NCBI GenBank assembly: GCA_003660235.1
Contig: QGON01000070.1
Span: 124,001 to 188,000, forward strand
Length of the DNA: 64,000 bases
DNA from: a bacterium endosymbiont of Escarpia laminata
Lineage (GTDB): Bacteria > Pseudomonadota > Gammaproteobacteria > Chromatiales > Chromatiaceae
Reading direction: 5' to 3'
Every line of letters starts with the position of its first letter. The first letter of the stretch is position 1. Below are positions 62,781 to 64,000 of the stretch, piece after piece. Both the position numbers and the translations under genes were made by a program. A model generated the notes under the pieces. The model was given only the letters and a program-made list of their open reading frames with translations, was not told the origin of the DNA and did no database searches.

Positions 62781-63452
62781 CTACAAGCCCATGACATCAA
62801 TCAACTCTTGGCTGGTGATAACATGGCAGTAGATCATGTTGAGAATCTCCAGCTCCTGTCTGTGGAGTTCATCCGTCCCAGCGGCACAACAATCTTCGAC
62901 CAGAATCACGTTGAAGCTCTCATCCGCCAGACTGCGCACTGTTGAAGAGATACACTGATCGGTAAAGATCCCGGTAAGCACTACATTTCTGACCCCCATG
63001 TTTTGAAGTACCAGACGCAGGTTAGTCCCGGTAAGGGCACTGTCAGTGGTTTTGGTGACGACAATCTCACCCTCATGTGGTGCCAGTTCGGGAACAATCT
63101 GGGAGTCGTCCCTCTCCTTCGGCATCATCAGGTAGTTCCAGCCCGGCTTTTTCTGGCTTAGGGAACGGTCTCGCCCATCCTCCAACAGACAGGCGATGCG
63201 GGCATGGAGCACGTCTATGCCATGTTGCCGAAAACGGTTTTGCAGATTGGCTGTCGTTGGAATGACGATCTCATGCATGCGCTCGTAAAAGGGCGCCCAG
63301 CGGCTCTTTTCCTTCGGGTCATCCGACGGCGTCAGGTAGGCATTCTGAACATCGATACTCAGCAATGCAGTTTCGGCTGCGGGCAGAGACAAATCCGGCG
63401 GCTCAGGCGCGCCATCGTAGTAGAAGGAACGGTAGGCGGTTTTCCAATTCAT
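62781..63452 (-). CDS. Isochorismatase-family cysteine hydrolase
   Basis: 223 residues from the ATG at 63452, six bases after AGGAG; the ATG at 63458 touches the ribosome site. The catalytic triad of the family is visible: Asp in LLSIDVQNAYL, Lys in EIVVTKTTDSALTGTNL and Cys in LTGIFTDQCISSTVRSLAD. Members hydrolyse isochorismate, nicotinamide, N-carbamoyl compounds or biuret-like amides; the substrate here is open. Gaps 62608-62780 and 63453-63707 hold no gene I can support. Confidence 0.87.
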   Translation of the reverse strand: MNWKTAYRSFYYDGAPEPPDLSLPAAETALLSIDVQNAYLTPSDDPKEKSRWAPFYERMHEIVIPTTANLQNRFRQHGIDVLHARIACLLEDGRDRSLSQKKPGWNYLMMPKERDDSQIVPELAPHEGEIVVTKTTDSALTGTNLRLVLQNMGVRNVVLTGIFTDQCISSTVRSLADESFNVILVEDCCAAGTDELHRQELEILNMIYCHVITSQELIDVMGL

Positions 63453-63707
63453 TGGCATCTCCTACGGCCCAGCCCTAGCATCAATTGTGCTTAATCAAGG
63501 CGGGCAACATCGATTACTTCAAGATAACAGGTCTTATCTTTAATGCTCAATAAAAACGATGGCCGCGGCAATAACCGCCGATAGTGCTCAGATGGGCCGC
63601 TAGACCGGCCCTCAGACTCTACCCGCTTTAACCCACATGCCGGGAGGCTGGCCTATCTGTTTCCGGAAGCTATTGTTCGCATAACGACGTTGCAGTGAGG
63701 CGCGGAG

Positions 63708-64000
63708 TTAAACACCACCACTGTGAACCACTTCATAGTAGAGCTTTTCCAGCGCCTGTTTGTGAAGGGTCTCTTCCCGCGCCAGAAAAACAAACAGGTC
63801 ATGGATAACGCCGGATTCGGTGCTCTCCGCCAGGGCCGTATACTGTTCCATCGCCGCCTGCTCTCTGCCTAACGCATATTGCAGCACTGTCTGATCATCC
63901 GGATTTTCACCGAGATCCGGCAGTTGGATGCAATCTGAGAAGCGGCTGTCACTCACCGGCACGGCGACCGCACGCTCTATCTCATTCTCGATCGACGGGT
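63708..64000 (-). CDS. Rubrerythrin/ferritin-like protein, 5' end outside window
   Basis: The frame is open to the window edge (ENEIERAVAVPVSD precedes a possible GTG at 63962), so about 97 C-terminal codons are seen. Di-iron ligands of the ferritin-like fold appear in ALGREQAAMEQYTALAEST and FLAREETLHKQALEKLYYEV (Glu and His of ExxH). The stop is TAA at 63708-63710. Rubrerythrin-like proteins reduce peroxide. No rubredoxin domain is visible in this part. Confidence 0.72.
   Translation of the reverse strand, partial: PSIENEIERAVAVPVSDSRFSDCIQLPDLGENPDDQTVLQYALGREQAAMEQYTALAESTESGVIHDLFVFLAREETLHKQALEKLYYEVVHSGGV

Overview
The window is a chromosomal segment of a sulfur-oxidising gammaproteobacterium, probably Chromatiales or a related free-living or symbiotic lineage. 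The pointers are two sulfur-globule-type envelope proteins, a gammaproteobacterial gene complement (aceE/aceF/lpd with single lipoyl domains, pyrC, mlaA, rnt, grxD, glnE-ilvE-waaF-waaC) and high-GC coding sequence. I could not compare it with any database, so the genus is not assigned.

Layout. 1-2331: the 5' three quarters of a minus-strand membrane KAP NTPase with an N-terminal YCF48-like propeller. 2532-3516: a Tat-exported desulfoferrodoxin-like protein and a DUF302 protein. 3771-12521: one 2916-residue surface-type ORF that contains a GlyGly-CTERM-like sorting tail followed in frame by an outer-membrane beta-barrel; its leader carries a possible GEMM-like aptamer and a strong intrinsic terminator. 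13002-16040: a DUF481 gene broken by one stop codon, a small ORF, an alpha/beta hydrolase and a RES/Xre toxin-antitoxin pair. 16096-22529: the pyruvate dehydrogenase operon. 22822-23903: the sulfur-globule pair. 24079-27006: pyrC, mlaA, rnt, grxD.

27439-41080 is the accessory highlight: a tightly overlapping type III CRISPR operon cas6-corA-cas10-(RAMP-csx10)-(cas7-cas7)-(TIGR03986 RAMP)-nrn-(RT-cas1)-cas2a-cas2b, plus a short array. The effector resembles subtype III-D with fused Cas7-type subunits and no separate small subunit. CorA (membrane effector) and a DHH phosphodiesterase of the NrN type are the known partners of SAM-AMP signalling. RT-Cas1 with two Cas2 proteins is the layout known for RNA-derived spacer acquisition in a Vibrio vulnificus III-D system. 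So the locus appears to join RNA memory, RNA-triggered nucleotide signalling, membrane attack and a signal-off enzyme in one transcript. The array is cut in its sixth repeat by an ISAzo13-like remnant, itself cut by an IS66 element whose transposase has an amber stop.

44414-54326 is a minus-strand lipopolysaccharide core cluster (waaF, waaC, four further glycosyltransferases) behind glnE and ilvE. 54479-62607 carries signalling genes: a CheY-like regulator, a CHASE histidine kinase, a 2-phosphoglycerate-kinase-like protein with two ATP-cone-like segments, a histidine phosphatase and a large hybrid kinase. 62781-64000 holds an isochorismatase-like hydrolase and the 3' part of a rubrerythrin-like gene. 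Short REP/BIME-like and MITE-like palindromes lie between several genes. No rRNA or tRNA gene was recognised.
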